From: Fomitopsis serialis
Lineage: Eukaryota > Basidiomycota > Agaricomycetes > Polyporales > Fomitopsidaceae
DNA: 45,741 nucleotides
Direction of reading: 5' to 3'
Assembly (NCBI RefSeq): GCF_022376445.1
Contig: NW_025955281.1
Coordinates: forward strand, 1 to 45,741
The notes beneath the pieces were generated by a model that was given only the letters and a program-made list of their open reading frames with translations, was not told the origin of the DNA and searched no databases. The first letter of the stretch is position 1. Each line of letters starts with the position of its first letter. Shown piece by piece: positions 23,207 to 34,586 of this stretch. The position numbers and the translations under genes were made by a program.

Positions 23207-24044
23207 GTCGACCCGCCGCCGGTCAGTCGATGCTACAAGTATGCACCTGACTTGTGTGACACGAAGTCTCGCGAGAGTAGTTAGTCGAATTGGCAGCGGA
23301 TGGGCATGACAATACCGGGCGCGAGAAGAACAAAGATACGTGGATTAAGTCTGATGACGAGGCATGGTTCTGGATTCTTCAAATTGAGAGAACCATTATG
23401 TCGAGACCATCATAATCTAGCATCCTGGTGGGTAGTCAGGAGTGCGTGGCAGAGGCGGATCTCTTGAGCTTGAGGTCAGCGCTGTCCTGGACGGAAAGGC
23501 TACGTGAATGGTGACCGCTGGCTGTACGTATACGCGTCCCGTAAAAATAGGGTCACGGCGACGAGGAGAAGGGGCCCGGAAGTCTTCGGACCTCGCTGAG
23601 GCTCGCTGTCGTCGGTGGAAGTAAGTAAAGCGACGAGGAGGAGGAGGAGGAGGAGGAGCGAGTGCGACGCGCCCAAGACGCGCTTCGGACAATTGTCGGA
23701 AGACGCCGAGAACTCTCAGCTGGCGGCTTCGATGTCGTGACTAAATGGTTGAATACCCTCCTCCTCCTCCTCCTCGAGGCGACCTGGTGCAAGCTACGGT
23801 CTGCTACGGTTTCCACTAGGTTTAATGTACGACCCTCTCAAGACAACATCTAGCCCAAGAGTCGAGTCGCCCGTCCACTTCAACAAATCGCTCTCCACTG
23901 ATTTCGGCAAGGATCGTGAAGTCCTCAAGTGTGAAACAAGGTTCTCTGCGCCGATTTGCGAGCTCCGTACGGCAGCACAGTACGCCGTGCAGAACATCGA
24001 CGTCCAGTGAAGACCTCGTCTCGCGGGGAACGATCTTGGGTTGT
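23207..24044. other. Intergenic stretch with opposed GAG and CTC tracts
   Basis: A (gag)n tract lies at about 23634-23660 and a (ctc)n tract at about 23757-23777 on the same strand. No convincing gene was seen. A short plus-strand frame at 23825-24010 reads protein-like but has no recognised motif. Confidence 0.4.
23634..23777. repeat. Opposed trinucleotide tracts (GAG)n and (CTC)n
   Basis: About nine GAG/GGA triplets and about seven CTC triplets are separated by about 95 bases and are mutually complementary. The pair could fold as a long-loop hairpin. Confidence 0.7.
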
Positions 24045-24955
24045 CTATGCAATCCTACTGGTGTACTGGCTATCGAAGCGATGCCACCCTCTGCAAGTCG
24101 CCCTACCCAACGGAGCATATGCCACGTCAGCGCGACTGCCAGTGTCAGTCAGCTAGACATTCCACTCATATAATAATACAGAGACTGCCTGCCCACCAGC
24201 AGGGTCATGACGATCAAGAAGAGGTTTGGCGACCGGGCGCATACGGTGTGTCAAGCGACGCCGTCGATTTCATATTATCTAGTGTCTCCCACTGGCACTG
24301 CCGTGACATAGGCATCTGGGGTATGGTTCCATGTCTTCTCCGTACTCCTCAATGATTCACGTCTCCTCCTCTGACTAGATTCGGATCAAACACCTCTCGT
24401 GTCTTTCATTTATGAGCTTTTCGTGACGCCACGCAAGACGGGCGATTCGGAAGGACGACGATCTTCATGCCGATCTTGAACACACCCGCGGCCTTGCCTC
24501 ACCCACAGTCGTCGACGATCCAGGCGCGATCGTTCTCCGTGACCACACATCACGATGGTGCGCTCGCCGGCAGTCCGATCCACATACCCTTATGGAAAGC
24601 CAAAACCCCCTTGCATTCTGGTAGGCTACTGAGTGGCACTCTGTCGAACCACGACCTCTTTGACTCGAAGCCGAGAACGCTCTGTGTGTTTGTCAGACGT
24701 TCCCGCTGAGGCGAACAATTGCAGGACGTCCCTTGCAATGTCGCGTCCCGGGTGGCGAAAGCTCCACCCTCTGTGTGCATTGTCCATGAACGGGCACACC
24801 CCTGCCCGCGTTTGAGCCTCTCACCAGACCTCAAATACCGCGCGTATAGCCCGTCCGTCTGTCTTCCGTATCTCAAGCAATGACCGTCCGCACGCTCAGA
24901 ACGCGACTCCCGACTCCCGACGAACTAGTCACCATTCCTCTTAACCAGAACCTAT
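24045..24955 (+). repeat. Inverted duplicate of the 5' flank of gene B (copy 2)
   Basis: This matches 16456-17335 read on the minus strand. The match ends about 10 bases before the ATG of gene C (24965). The upstream open frame starting at 24880 carries the same TPDELVTIPLNQN text as copy 1, with several of the base differences silent. Confidence 0.8.
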
Positions 24956-24964
24956 CAACGGACT

Positions 24965-26498
24965 ATGGGAGGCAGTTCACCATTCACTTCCCCCCTCAGT
25001 CCCACTATCGGCCTCGACCGGCGCTGCATGGGGTTCAATCGCGACACCTCCGTTCATCACTCGAACCACTGCGAAGAGCCCTTGTACGTATTCGGAGCGA
25101 GAGTCCTCAGTCTTATCTCACCTTTGTCAACCGCTGATTGTCAGTGCGTTTCTGTCAGAACCTGGCTTCGCCTCGGACTTCCCGATCACGGACGAAGAAG
25201 TGGAATCCGTCGTGGATGGACTATACCACGACGTGGGCTCACAGCCGCCGACGGCATCTGGCTCTGAGGCTCCAGTCTCCTCACACGGAGTAAGAAGCAC
25301 TCGAAAGGCAGTGTACGTAAGTGTCTCGTTCTGCACACACACTATTGTCTCTAACATTGCTTCATCATCAGCAGTCGTGCCAAGGGGCGTGAGCTCCGCG
25401 CTCGTACCAAGCAACGGAGTGCGAACCCCACAAGTATCACGGACGTCGCTCCGGGGCAGGCGACCTCGACGGTCCCTTTTGGCTACGAAGTACGACAACG
25501 TCAGCCCGCGGCGTCGTCCTCACGAATAACTTGGGAAGGACTAGCTATACAGGAGCGAGGGATGGGCAGAATGTAGGCACAACAGATGCTTCATCGGAGA
25601 TCTTCGCTGATGGAGTTACTATGGACTAGCTCACCATCAAACACGCGAGGTCCCATGCCTCCGCTCGTGACAAATGCCTACGTCGGGCCGTTTGTAGGAG
25701 CAGACCCGAGCATCGCGTTTCTTCCCCTGCCGTTCGACATACCGTACGTAGCCGCATCGTGTATCCCCTTCGTTCCAGAGGTTGACAGCCATTTCTCCGC
25801 ATTATAGGGTGGTGGACGAGCCGCGCGTCGCAAACAGGCAAGGATATGAAACCTTCCGAACCCATTCGGTCTCACACTTCGGGCGTGCCCTATATGCCCG
25901 TTGTTCCGTCGGTGCCCATCCAGGACGGACACTTCGTACATAGCTTCGTTCATGCTGTGTACCAGCCGCATCACCAACTCGACAGTGGGTTCGACGGGAT
26001 TCCCAACGAGACTTCCGACACACGTCCCTCCGCTGCTGCAGGATCCGGTCGCAAGTGCAGATGGAGCGCAGGCGGCGAGGAGGATGAGGACGCGCGCCCA
26101 TGCCCCGCGCCATACGTGCCCCAGCCGCTGGGAGGGCTGTTCATACTCTGGGACAGCAGAAGCCGTCGTAGTTCACTTTAAAGACGTGCACGACTGCGGC
26201 CATCAAAACGGCCGGAAGCGTGGTGATCTGCAAAGCGACGGCGAAAACGCGACGGAGGGCCAGGAGAACACTGCAGGCATAGCTGGTCATGCAAACGACG
26301 GCAAGGTTGCCTGTAAAGTAAGCGACTGCACCCCGAGAATGCAACCCGGACGTTCATTCCACAGACACTTACGGGATCCATTGGCACCATGCGGAACACA
26401 TGGTATGGTGTGAGATATGCGGGACGCACATGAGGAAAGTCAAATTGCCGTCGGAGAGCTGGTCAGTCGTCCTTTCCGGTCGAAGTTCGACGGTTTAA
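24965..26498 (+). pseudogene. Zinc-finger protein C, with frame breaks in the finger region
   Basis: The 5' exons are clean: 24965-25083, 25145-25312, 25372-25572, 25630-25760 and 25808 onward. The introns are 61, 59, 57 and 47 bases with correct ends, and all phases close. The protein starts MGGSSPFTSPLSPT and has a long low-complexity N-terminal part, a basic GRKCR patch and an acidic EEDEDAR run, as in gene A. The fingers then appear in shifted frames: CPSRWEGCSYSG...HFKDVHD from about 26116, then CKVSDC...FHRHLRD, and after another shift HMVWCEICGTHMRKVK (about 26391-26440), the counterpart of the WCxxC modules of A and B. No splice sites explain the two shifts, near 26112 and 26375. The end is uncertain: a gtcagt donor near 26460 could add a further exon to about 26829. 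Probably a recently broken family member. Confidence 0.55.
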
Positions 26499-26829
26499 AG
26501 GCAGACTTACTGAAGGTTATCTCAGCGAACCACATGCGCACATCGCCATCCCGCGCAGCGTCAGGCGGCTGCAGTCGCGCCTCGTCCAGGCGTGCGGGAG
26601 ATGGTGGTGCGTTCGAGCATGTGCGGGCTGGGTTCAGTCGCAGGGATGCGCCAGCTGTGAGAATGTCGCAGTGCTGGGGATCAAGGTCGCGTTCCTCGTG
26701 ATTCGCGTCGCGGAAGCTGAGCATGCTCCTACGTCAACCCGTCTGGGCAGGCGCTTGGAAAAGTTGGAATGTACATTCAAGAGCGCGTACGCATCGCTGA
26801 CAGCAGGTGGTCGGGATCCGCTCACTTGA

Positions 26830-27785
26830 GGATCTATCGTAGCCTGCCCACGTCAGCCCGTTCTCATTGACCTTCATCGTCGGACTGCCACATATTATAC
26901 TGTCGTAGTACGCGAATAGTGAGAACGATCGAGGTTATCTTGCTGTCTGGCACGGAGTACTAAGTACCTGTCTGCTGGACTGTTGCAGTACTTGGTATAG
27001 AATCTAGATGCGCCTCGATCGGCGTTGTCAGCTAGTCTCCCCAGGCAGACGTAGACAATTCCTTCAACCTTCGTGCCTCAGGATATCCTTGTCTGACCTG
27101 TCAGCCACGGGTAACACCGTAGCTCCAGCCGCCACCGCGCCGCCCTCCTCCAGCCCTCCTCCGTCTTCACTTCGACACTCGGACGCCCTATATACATACT
27201 TTAAGTGGATGGGCAGCGCCTCGTATACCCTGTGGTGATGCCAAGATATTATGAGTATTCATCCGCGACGTTTGCGCTGGAAGGCAGCAGCTCGTCTCAT
27301 GATTCCGACTGCCAGGACCTCAGCGTTCGGACTCGGAGTCAGATAGCGGATAGAGCATTATGTGAGTCGAGACCCATTCGACTCGAGCTTGGGTCTACCA
27401 GTGTTGCCAGTGGGAGGTGACGGTCTCACCACGGGTCCGCAGCACTGCTGGACTCATGGAGGCTTGATCGTTATGAAGCCAGTGATTCGTAGAACGATGG
27501 CACGCCGTCGTCGAGTCCGAGCCGTCCGCGTTGCTGTAGGTATCGGAAGGGTAAACAACCGAGCAAGTACAGTATGTAGTGATCACTTTTTTATTCACGT
27601 CCTCTGTCGTTGCCGTGCTTCAAGTTGGAAGCAACCGCACGCCTGTACATAGTTCAAGGCTAGCTGAGGGGCCGCCGACCGTCGACGACCTACTCAACGT
27701 GCGTGGTATTAGCAAGAAACCTGTCTATCATTACACCCATCCCCTTCGTCATGTCTACAGTCCCCCCTTCGCTGCACGTTTTCCG
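26830..27785. other. Intergenic stretch, nothing recognised
   Basis: Only short frames without recognisable motifs. This marks the change from the repeat-shaped region to the gene-dense part. Confidence 0.4.
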
Positions 27786-29926
27786 TCATGCGTTCTGCTC
27801 CGCGACGTACACGCCGCCCTTCTGCTTCTCCACCGTATCCTCGCTCTGCCTCTGCGAGTTCGCCGCGGTCCGCTCGATCGTCGACACAGGGCCCGTGAAC
27901 CAATGCACGCCGCCATACACCGGGAAGTAGTACCACACCAGCGACAATATCAGTACCCCGCCGAGCACGACCTGCGCCATACAACCCATGCATGAGCAAC
28001 ACGCCTCACTGGAGGGCTGACACAGGATGAAGACGTACGACAGTGTAATTCATATCCGCCACGTCCGTCTGCGGCGTCGTCGGGAACAGAAACACGATGC
28101 CCATGAACGCCATCCACGCGACCGCGATAGCCGCCACCGGCGCGCCCCACCGTCCCAAGCTGAACGGGCCCGGCTGGAAGTCGTTCTCGCCCAGGAACCG
28201 CGCGGCGATCGGGATCGCGTACGCGACGTAGAGCGCGACGACGGACAGGGAGAAGATCGCGTTGATCGCCGCGGGGCCCGCGAAGACGAGGAGCCCGAGC
28301 AGGAGCGCGAAGGCGCACGTGAAGTAGACGGTGTTGACGGGCGTGCCGGTGAAGGTGTTCATGCGGTACAGCCAGGACGAGAACGGGAGCGCTCCATCGC
28401 GCGAGAACGCGAAGGACTGGCGGGACGCCGCGAGGACCTGTGCGGGCTCGGTGAGAGGGACGTGGGGCTCGGAAGGAGGCGAGGCGCACCATGGACGACC
28501 CCATCATGTACTGTACGAGCACGACGAACGACCACAGCGCTAGCGTGCCCTTCTGTCCGAACGCGTTGAAGAATATCTGCGCCATGGGCTGGCCCACCGG
28601 AGACGACAGTATCCCGTCGAGGTCCGTGCCCATGCAGAACGCCAGCGCGACGTTAATTGCTGAGAACAGAGCGTCAGTGATAGCATTCTCGCAATGCATG
28701 GAACGTACGAACCCCAGCCGAGGACGCCGGCAATCCCGATGGCGTACACGATCGCCCAAGGTACAGCTATCGCTGCGTTACTTGCCTCTTCGCTAATATG
28801 TACACTAGAGTCGAACGAGCCTGTAAAGCTATTGAGCAAGTTTGAGGCGAGCCTTGGATATGACAGACGCACAAATTGTCCATAGCGGCGCAAGGAAAGA
28901 CAGAATGAACGCGTAGCCGTCTGTCCAACCGTTCACTATATTAACGCGGATGAGTAACGGACGGAGGATGACGGCAAGGAACTGCTGCATACGATTAGTG
29001 AAGTTGCCGAACGCATACGCCGCAGTATTCCGGTACTCCTTGGGCGTAGCAGCCGGCAGCGCGATGATCACCGCCAAACAAAGCCTATCACGCCGTCAGC
29101 CTACACACTTCACGCATCTGCCACAAACCACGTTCTCACAGGACGTTCAACACGACATAGAGCGTCTGCAGCCGCGCAAGGATCTTCGTGCCCAAACAGC
29201 AGATCACCGCGTGCGAAATCACGATCGCCGCGTACACCCCACTGCCATCCCATCCAGTCAGTGATCTAATGCCATGGATGTTCGGCGGAAGTAAGACGCA
29301 CTACACCTGTCCCGAGGTCGCGGAGAAGCTCTGGCCGGACGACCCGATGGACGCAGCGGCCATCACCTGCACCGCACACCCCCAGTCGATCGACGCGATC
29401 GACGCAATGGACCCGATCGTGTTCGCGTACCCGACAATCCACGCGAGCAGGTTCCGCCAGCGCGGCGAGGACAGGGAGTGCGTCCAAAAGTACAGCTGCA
29501 CCGTAAGTGATCAACTGAGGAAAAATCGGCAGTTAATAGCGCGAAACGTACTCCACCAGACGTTGGCGCTGCGCTGGCGAGTTCCGCCATGGCCATCCCA
29601 ACGAGGAGGATGAAGAAGCTCGCCACGAGCCAGCCCCAGACCATCGCCGCTGCTCCTCCATTTGGCAAAGAGTCCACGAGCACAGACGCTATTGACGGGA
29701 GCAGCCCGATGATGCTAAACGCGATGCCAAAAGTCTGCGAATGGTTCCAACGTGAATAACTGGCGAAGGTGCTGCGAAGAGCACGTTGACGCACCTCGAG
29801 CCCTGTAAACTCCCGTTTGAACTCCTGCTTGTACCCGAGGCTCGCAAGGAGCGCTTCATCCGCCGCGGCGATGTTCGTCTGGGCGGGTGCAACGTTTGAG
29901 TGGGTCTTTTCTATGTCGGTCGGCAT
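27786..29926 (-). CDS. GABA/choline-type amino-acid permease (APC superfamily), ten exons
   Basis: The exons on the minus strand are 29926-29795, 29734-29552, 29495-29305, 29241-29140, 29084-28993, 28935-28873, 28820-28713, 28659-28490, 28437-28039 and 27971-27786. All nine introns are 52-67 bases with GT...AG ends, and all phases close to 541 residues, the normal length for this family. The cytosolic N-terminus (MPTDIEKTHSN) is followed by about twelve membrane segments. Diagnostic stretches include FGIAFSIIGLLPSIASVL (helix 1), SGGLYFWTHSLSSPRWR, NFTNLNGWTDGYAFILSFLAPLWT, SSVHISEEASNAAIAVPWAI and ASRQSFAFSRDGALPFSSW, all typical of fungal GABA/choline/polyamine permeases of the UGA4/HNM1 type. 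It should move a cationic or zwitterionic nitrogen compound across the plasma or vacuolar membrane; the substrate cannot be told from sequence. The gene looks intact. Confidence 0.93.
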
Positions 29927-30596
29927 GATGGTGCGTATAAGGTCGTCCGTTCGCGAGCGTCGTCAAACGAGGTCCACAGCTGAGCAGTCGGGCGTGCAAG
30001 CAAAGTCGTGTGCCGTTGCGCGCAAGAAGAGAGGAAGCCTTAAGAGTCGCAGGGTGATCCAAGGCACGGAACTCGAGAACCGGCGCGCGCAAGACTCGAC
30101 CAGTCGCCCGTTTGCGTCAGAGAGGAGATGGGAGCCGAAGCTGTCTCCGGGTGCGCCCAACGTCTTATCTGGCGTCTTCCCCCGCGCTTCGATGCGGGAC
30201 CACCAGCATGGGCTCTCCCCGCTAAGATAAGGACGTCGGCGGTACGCTGAAAATAGGTTCTGTCGGCCGTCATCAACTGGGTGGAGATACAGGAGCATCT
30301 GACAATTTGACGGCCAGGAGAGCGAGCTGCGGTGGACGGGCGGTGGGAAAGAGGAAGCGTATGCGGGGTATCATGGGGGCTGTGCAAATTCCTGTCGGCC
30401 CTCGGGTGGCTGCGGTTGTGTCGTATTTGACAGGGCCTCAACTGGTCAACGCCGTGGGTGTAAGTATGCGAGAGGTGAGAGAGACGGCATGAACATCGAC
30501 ACGCACTCTCCAAGTTCGATTGCCTTTCGATGATTCGATCGCATAAAACGCGAGCCCGATATGGAGATCTAACAACCCGCCACAGCGCTAAAGCGC
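29927..30596. other. 5' flank of the permease gene
   Basis: No gene recognised. A minus-strand frame of 262 codons (30040-30828) has no recognisable motif and a biased composition, so I treat it as spurious. Confidence 0.4.
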
Positions 30597-30964
30597 TCAA
30601 GACTCGCAGAGCCGCCGGCGGAGGAGGAACGGTGACCTTGGGTTGAACGGAGGCTTGACCGGTTGAGTCGACCACCAGCCCATATTGGCATTGACAAGGG
30701 AAAGGTCCAATTTCATCAACCTTACTAGTCCTTGAATGTCCTTCGGAGTGACTCGGAGGCGCTTCATCCTGCAATTTGCAGTGAGCAATAACATATATAG
30801 CGGCGTACAGGCGGTTGGAACATACCACGAATCAGTCCGCGCGACCTCGGCCTCGGAGACGTAACGCAGTTCGGGTTTTAGACCTCGCAGTTCCATGCAC
30901 GCAACTCGCGGATCCTGAGGAGACGTGCTTTGACGACCTCTGTCCCGGCATACTGCTCTTCCAT
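30597..30964 (-). CDS. Small protein of unknown function
   Basis: The last exon (about 30597-30768) reads MKRLRVTPKDIQGLVRLMKLDLSL and ends RRRLCES. It is joined across a good intron (start gtatgt, end ttgcag) to a segment reading SEAEVARTDSW. A start at 30964 (MEEQYAGTEVVKARLLRIREL) is attractive, but joining it needs a very short intron of about 38 bases. Alternatively translation starts at 30896 (MELRGLKPELRYVSE). Either gives about 80-90 residues, basic and soluble. The family is not recognised. Confidence 0.35.
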
Positions 30965-31924
30965 ACTGTTCGGTCGAATCTACTTGAACTAGTCTGAGAG
31001 AGAGCGTGACAGCGGGGAGACGACGAGGTTGCAGTTGGGTAGCAGCGACTCTCCTTATATATGTATGCGCGTAGGTGTCGGAGCCGGATTATGGCGTACC
31101 GAGAACTCGAATAGAAGCACCGTGACTGGGATTGGCAGCGGGCGATCGGAGTGTCGACGACGTGCATCGATTCAGATCCTTCGCGTAGCACATCTGCGAT
31201 GCTTCGTTGTTAGTTGACTTCCCGCCCGGTTCTAGGCAGAGGTAGGCAGCTGGCAGAACAGAAGCTGTCTGTATTCAGTTAATTGCAACTTGAAGCAAAG
31301 GTTCAAGTTGAGCGCAAACATCTTGAAAATGCATGGTGATGGAGAAGGGTGTCACAGTAGTTTCCGACTACGGTCACTCTATTTATGTATATAGCGGATA
31401 GTACTACTACATGGCGGAGGAATGCGCGATATTGCGCAAGACAGATGTCGGCGCTAGTCCGACTCATTCCTGTCCACGAATGGGAATTCCCGACGCTGCA
31501 TGTGACTCTGTCAACTTCAAGTGGCGTCGACTCGTTCTCGTTCTCGTTCTCGAGTCGCTCCCCCTCAGGTCTGGTCTGTGTCAAGTCTATAATGTTCTAA
31601 CTTCTCATCCCGCGTACGCGCTCTGGATACCTCATTAGCGCATGCAGGCGTCGCGTCGGACGAATCGTACGCTGTGACCATCATGGTGGTAGCTGACGTG
31701 TATCGCGCGTTGACGGCACGTCACAGCAGAGTATTGATAGTGGCAGCACTGACGTGGCTACTCATTGCATTGCAGGACGCAAGGCCATTGAACCACGACT
31801 TGACTACACGTACACACGCGCGCGCGCTGCGTCGGTACATATACTACATACCTAGTATGATGGATGGAGACCATTCCCCGCGCTGAAGCTTGCCAACATA
31901 TCGTGTCGTTATCCCTACTCGACC
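30965..31924. other. Intergenic stretch upstream of HSP70
   Basis: No gene seen. A short hexanucleotide repeat (ctcgtt, about four units) lies near 31530-31553. Confidence 0.45.
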
Positions 31925-34586
31925 ATGTCTGTTCTTCGTCGAACAAGCCGCCGTCTGCCCATCGTAACGCGAGCTCGAAGGCGGGCCCGAACGCAACCAC
32001 GGCGGCCATTCGGAGTCTCACTGGCCTTCAAGCTCCTCCTGTTGGTAGCATGCGCACTACTCTGTTCTCCCATGGCAAACGCGCGAACAGAGGCCGCGGA
32101 TCCAACTACGCTATCCTATGGCGCCGTCATTGGCATAGGTCAGTCTTGCACAGATTCTCCGGAGGGAGACATAGCTTACACATCCGCCTCGCCGAAGATA
32201 TCGGAGCAACGTGAGTGGCCAGTAACAATGGGGATCCTCTGCATTCGTCCTCACTCTGGTTCTTACGCAGATACAGCCGTGTGGCGTGAGTATTAGCTCC
32301 CTCTCATTATGGCCGTACGAGCCTAACTCAACGCGCAGCGTACATCAGAACGGCAGCGTACAAGCCATCCCGAACTCTTTCGGCCAGCGAGCGACGCGCT
32401 CCCTCGTTCACTTCGTCGACGGGCTGCCACAGTACGCTTTATCCTCTGGTGCATGTGCTCTCACCGCGTCCGCACTCTAATGATGCACGTCAATCGTAGG
32501 GTATACGACCCGGTCGACACTCTCCCCGACCACATCTCCGACTTCAATGCCCTTCTCGGGAGCAAGTACGACGACCCAGACGTGCAACGAGTCATCGGGC
32601 GCTGGCCGTTTCCGGTTTTGGAACGTGAGGGAAAGCCCGTCCTCCGGGTAGAGCAGAACGGGACGATGCATGAGTTTGTGAGTAGCACCCTCGCCCATCA
32701 ACTCACCGCTGAGGTTCATACACATGCTGCCTGTCACAGACACCAGAATCCCTCACTGCGACAATGCTAGCCTCCCTCAAAGCCGGCGCGGAGGCCTATC
32801 TTGGATCGAGCGTCACTGACGCCGTGCTGACTGTCCCTGCCTGTACGTCCCGTCCCTCCTCTCGCCCGTCATCGCCTTTCACGCCTGCGCCACCAGACTA
32901 CAACGACGCCCAGCGCCACGCCATCAGAGACGCCGCGTCCCTCGCCAACCTGACCGTCCTTCGAGTGGTAAACGAGCCTCAGGCTGCCGCCGTGGCATAC
33001 GGTCTCGACCAGGAGGGCGGGGAATATGCTGCGCTCGTGGTCGACCTCGGCGGCGGGTCGCTGGACATCACCCTGCTTAGCGTGGATGATGGTGTCTTCG
33101 AGATCCTAGCGATCTCGAGTAACTCGGATGTTGGGGGGCGGGAGTTTGACGAGCGGCTGGTTGGGTATTGGGTGCAGAAGCATGCGGCGATGTTGGGGGA
33201 GGACGTGATAGAAGTCACGGCTCAGATGCAACGGCTCAGATGGACAGCCCAGCACGCGAAGGAGGCGCTTTCAAGCAGAGACAATACCTCCATCCGCATC
33301 GAGGTCTCGCAAGATGTTCCTCCGATCGAAGAAACGTTGACAAGGACCCAGTTCGAGGCGCTCAGTGGGGATCTCTTCAATCGAACCGTCGAATACATCG
33401 ACAGAGTGCTCCAAGAAGCAAACAGGACGAAGGATACTGTGGATCGCGTATGTCCGCTAAGTTTTGGCCTCGTCCCAGTCCAGAGTCGTCACCTAATACT
33501 TGCTAGATCCTCCTGATCGGCGGCGCCTCCCGTATCCAGTACATCCGCCAGCTCGTCACATCGCACATGAACAAGGAACCGCTGGTCATCCCCGGAATGG
33601 AGCCCGACGAAGTGATCGTGTCTGGGGCGGCAGTTACAGCTGCCATCATCTCTGGAATTGGTTGGAGCGACAACTCATGCATATTGGCCATGTCCATTGC
33701 GCCTCTCTCTGTTGGCGTTGAGGCGGACGGCGGGCGCACAGTCCCGGTCGTGTCTCGGAACACTGTTCTGCCCACGAGGAGACAAAAACTGTCTGAATCC
33801 CACTCACGATCATGTCTGATGGGCTGATTTTCTAACATAAGCTCGGTCAGATTCTCGACAGCGGCAGACAATCAGACCTCTGTCACGATCAAAGTACACG
33901 AAGGGGAAAACTTCCGCGCGGAGGACAACCGTCACCTTTGTTCCCTCGAGCTCACAGACATCGCGTCCGCGTCGGCTGGCGTCCTGAAGATCGTGTTGAC
34001 GCTCGACATGGACGAGGACGGCGTCTTACAGGTCACCGCGATGGATGAGGACAGGTGCGCTCGTTGAGTCGCTGCAGTCGCAATCTGAGTAGCGTAGACG
34101 CTGACTGCAGATGTATACGCGCCAGCGGCCACTCGGCCTCTGTCTCAATCACCAACGAGAAGAGTAGGCCGACGGATGATGAGATCCAGAGGATGGTTGA
34201 GGAGGCGGAGGAGGGATCTTGTTCGATCGATGTACGCCTTCATGCATTCATTTCTCGTGGAAGCGCGGGTTGCGGACGTACTCATGCGCGGATTTTAGCG
34301 ACCTACACCAACCATCGCCGAGAAAACACCTCCATGCAGCGACTGCCTAGCCACACGACCAGTGGACGTACCTCCACAATCGTTGGATTCCCGGGCCCAC
34401 CACATCATGTTCATGATGAAGCTGTGTGGTGCGTACTCGTGTCCGTTCAGTGTTACATGAACGATGACCGACACCCTTGCAGAGAAACTAGACAATCTGT
34501 GGTACGCGGTGAGGGATCTCTTCGCCCGTGCTGACGATACGAACTCTGCGGAAGAAGTCGTCGTCGATGCAATCCGCGAGCTTTAA
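31925..34586 (+). CDS. Diverged HSP70 chaperone with N-terminal signal anchor, twelve exons
   Basis: The exons are 31925-32138, 32198-32210, 32271-32285, 32339-32431, 32500-32677, 32740-32842, 32897-33447, 33507-33790, 33851-34054, 34111-34231, 34299-34428 and 34483-34586. All phases close to 669 residues. An Arg-rich start precedes a hydrophobic stretch (about 33-48, SLAFKLLLLVACALLCS), which suggests a secretory or ER signal. The ATPase motifs are recognisable but altered: IDIGATYSRVAV (usual DLGTTYS), VPAYYNDAQRHAIRDAA, VNEPQAAAVAYGLD, VDLGGGSLDIT (usual GGGTFD), RILLIGGASRIQ. The substrate-binding part has VTIKVHEGE and VLQVTAMDEDR. The C-terminal lid is diverged (exon 11 is Pro/Thr-rich) and ends AIREL with no HDEL/KDEL signal. 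Two exons are only 13 and 15 bases. It resembles BiP/Kar2 in layout but is a fast-evolving paralogue, and its role is uncertain. Confidence 0.88.

Noticed and set aside
26052..26118. Intron to join gene C's linker to its first finger
   Set aside because: Candidate donors (gtcgca, gtgcag) are weak, and there is no pyrimidine tract or AG directly before the finger. A one-base shift explains the data better.
27950..28759. Minus-strand open frame of 269 codons within the permease locus
   Set aside because: Only its first part is the permease exon. After 28489 it reads through an intron into the wrong frame; the spliced model restores ASRQSFAFSRDG.
30040..30828. Minus-strand open frame of 262 codons
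   Set aside because: Long but low in protein-like texture (Arg/Ser/Pro/His-rich). It overlaps the more credible small gene with a good intron, so it is likely a GC-driven shadow frame.
32900..33450. Possible Ssz1/ribosome-associated HSP70
   Set aside because: The N-terminal hydrophobic signal-like segment and a near full-length substrate-binding part fit a secretory-type HSP70 better than the truncated Ssz1 type.
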